Source of the DNA: Gammaproteobacteria bacterium
Lineage (GTDB): Bacteria; Pseudomonadota; Gammaproteobacteria; Thiohalomonadales; Thiohalomonadaceae
Length of the DNA: 6,673 nt
Assembly: GCA_026193675.1 (NCBI GenBank)
Contig: JAPHSO010000168.1
Location: 1 to 6,673 of the forward strand
Direction of reading: 5' to 3'
The position numbers were made by a program, and so were the translations under genes. The notes below the pieces were generated by a model. The model did not search any database and was not told the DNA's origin. It saw only the letters and a program-made list of their open reading frames with translations. This document shows, piece after piece, positions 6,428-6,673 of this stretch. Within the stretch, counting starts at the first letter, position 1, and every line of letters starts with the position of its first letter.

Positions 6428-6673
6428 TTATTCTGATGCGTTATAACTGATATTCCACTCGGATAGCGCTTTTTGTAGATCGCCTTTAGCGCCGATCAAG
6501 GTCCAAAACTTTTCAAAATCATCTTTAGCAGATTCAAGATGAAAGCTCATGGTGTTGGTTTTGTTACTGAGAAAATGGTCAATATTGCTCTCCACGGTGT
6601 CAATGTAATCGAGCGCAATATCCTCTGCGGATTGGTTATTTTCACCGTCGAGCAGAATTCCCTCTTTATAGGC
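6428..6673 (-). CDS. 3' end of an unrecognised protein, truncated by the window edge
   Basis: Reading the minus strand inward from base 6673 gives an open frame of 81 codons followed by TAA at 6430-6428; the start lies beyond the window. The visible part begins AYKEGILLDGENNQSAED and ends EWNISYNASE. It is hydrophilic and acidic, probably mainly alpha-helical (for example the stretch around FHLESAKDDFEKFW), with no Cys and no membrane segment. I do not recognise a family. Support for it being real comes from amino-acid-like composition, the continuous frame to the edge, and a neat convergent arrangement with the PilZ-CZB gene, whose stop is only 26 bp away. No hairpin followed by a T-run is seen in that gap. 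Confidence 0.65.
   Translation of the reverse strand, partial: AYKEGILLDGENNQSAEDIALDYIDTVESNIDHFLSNKTNTMSFHLESAKDDFEKFWTLIGAKGDLQKALSEWNISYNASE

Overview
The window looks like chromosomal DNA of a gammaproteobacterium with about 50% G+C. This rests on the WbpA-type dehydrogenase, which closely resembles the Pseudomonas O-antigen enzyme, on a YcgR-like PilZ protein, and on a PAS-PAS hybrid kinase of a kind common in aquatic Gammaproteobacteria. No RNA gene, insertion sequence, CRISPR array or phage gene is visible, and coding density is high.

Layout. Bases 22-1962 (+) carry two tightly linked genes that look like the end of a surface-polysaccharide operon: a UDP-N-acetylglucosamine 6-dehydrogenase (wbpA) and a small class I SAM-dependent methyltransferase of unknown substrate. 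They lie in the same reading frame, separated only by one TAG stop. The methyltransferase converges on, and overlaps by 9 bp, a large minus-strand gene (5073-1954). This encodes a 1039-residue membrane hybrid histidine kinase: TM, about 290-residue helical periplasmic region, TM, HAMP, PAS, PAS, HisKA, HATPase and REC. A 272-bp intergenic region (5074-5345) separates it from a divergent plus-strand gene (5346-6401). That gene encodes a c-di-GMP receptor with a YcgR-like N-terminal domain, a PilZ domain and a C-terminal chemoreceptor zinc-binding (CZB) domain. The right edge (6428-6673, minus) holds the 3' end of an unrecognised gene that runs out of the window.

How they may fit together. The dehydrogenase makes an activated uronic-acid sugar for O-antigen, capsule or exopolysaccharide. 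The hybrid kinase senses an unknown periplasmic or PAS-bound signal and phosphorylates its own receiver; no Hpt protein or output regulator is in view. The PilZ-CZB protein would combine c-di-GMP binding with a zinc- or thiol-responsive module. All of this fits a surface and motility lifestyle theme, but a functional link between kinase and PilZ-CZB protein is inferred only from divergent pairing. The shared intergenic region has three perfect dyads and candidate promoters in both directions. The most interesting item is the PilZ-CZB fusion with all its binding motifs intact. Nothing here proves a new system.
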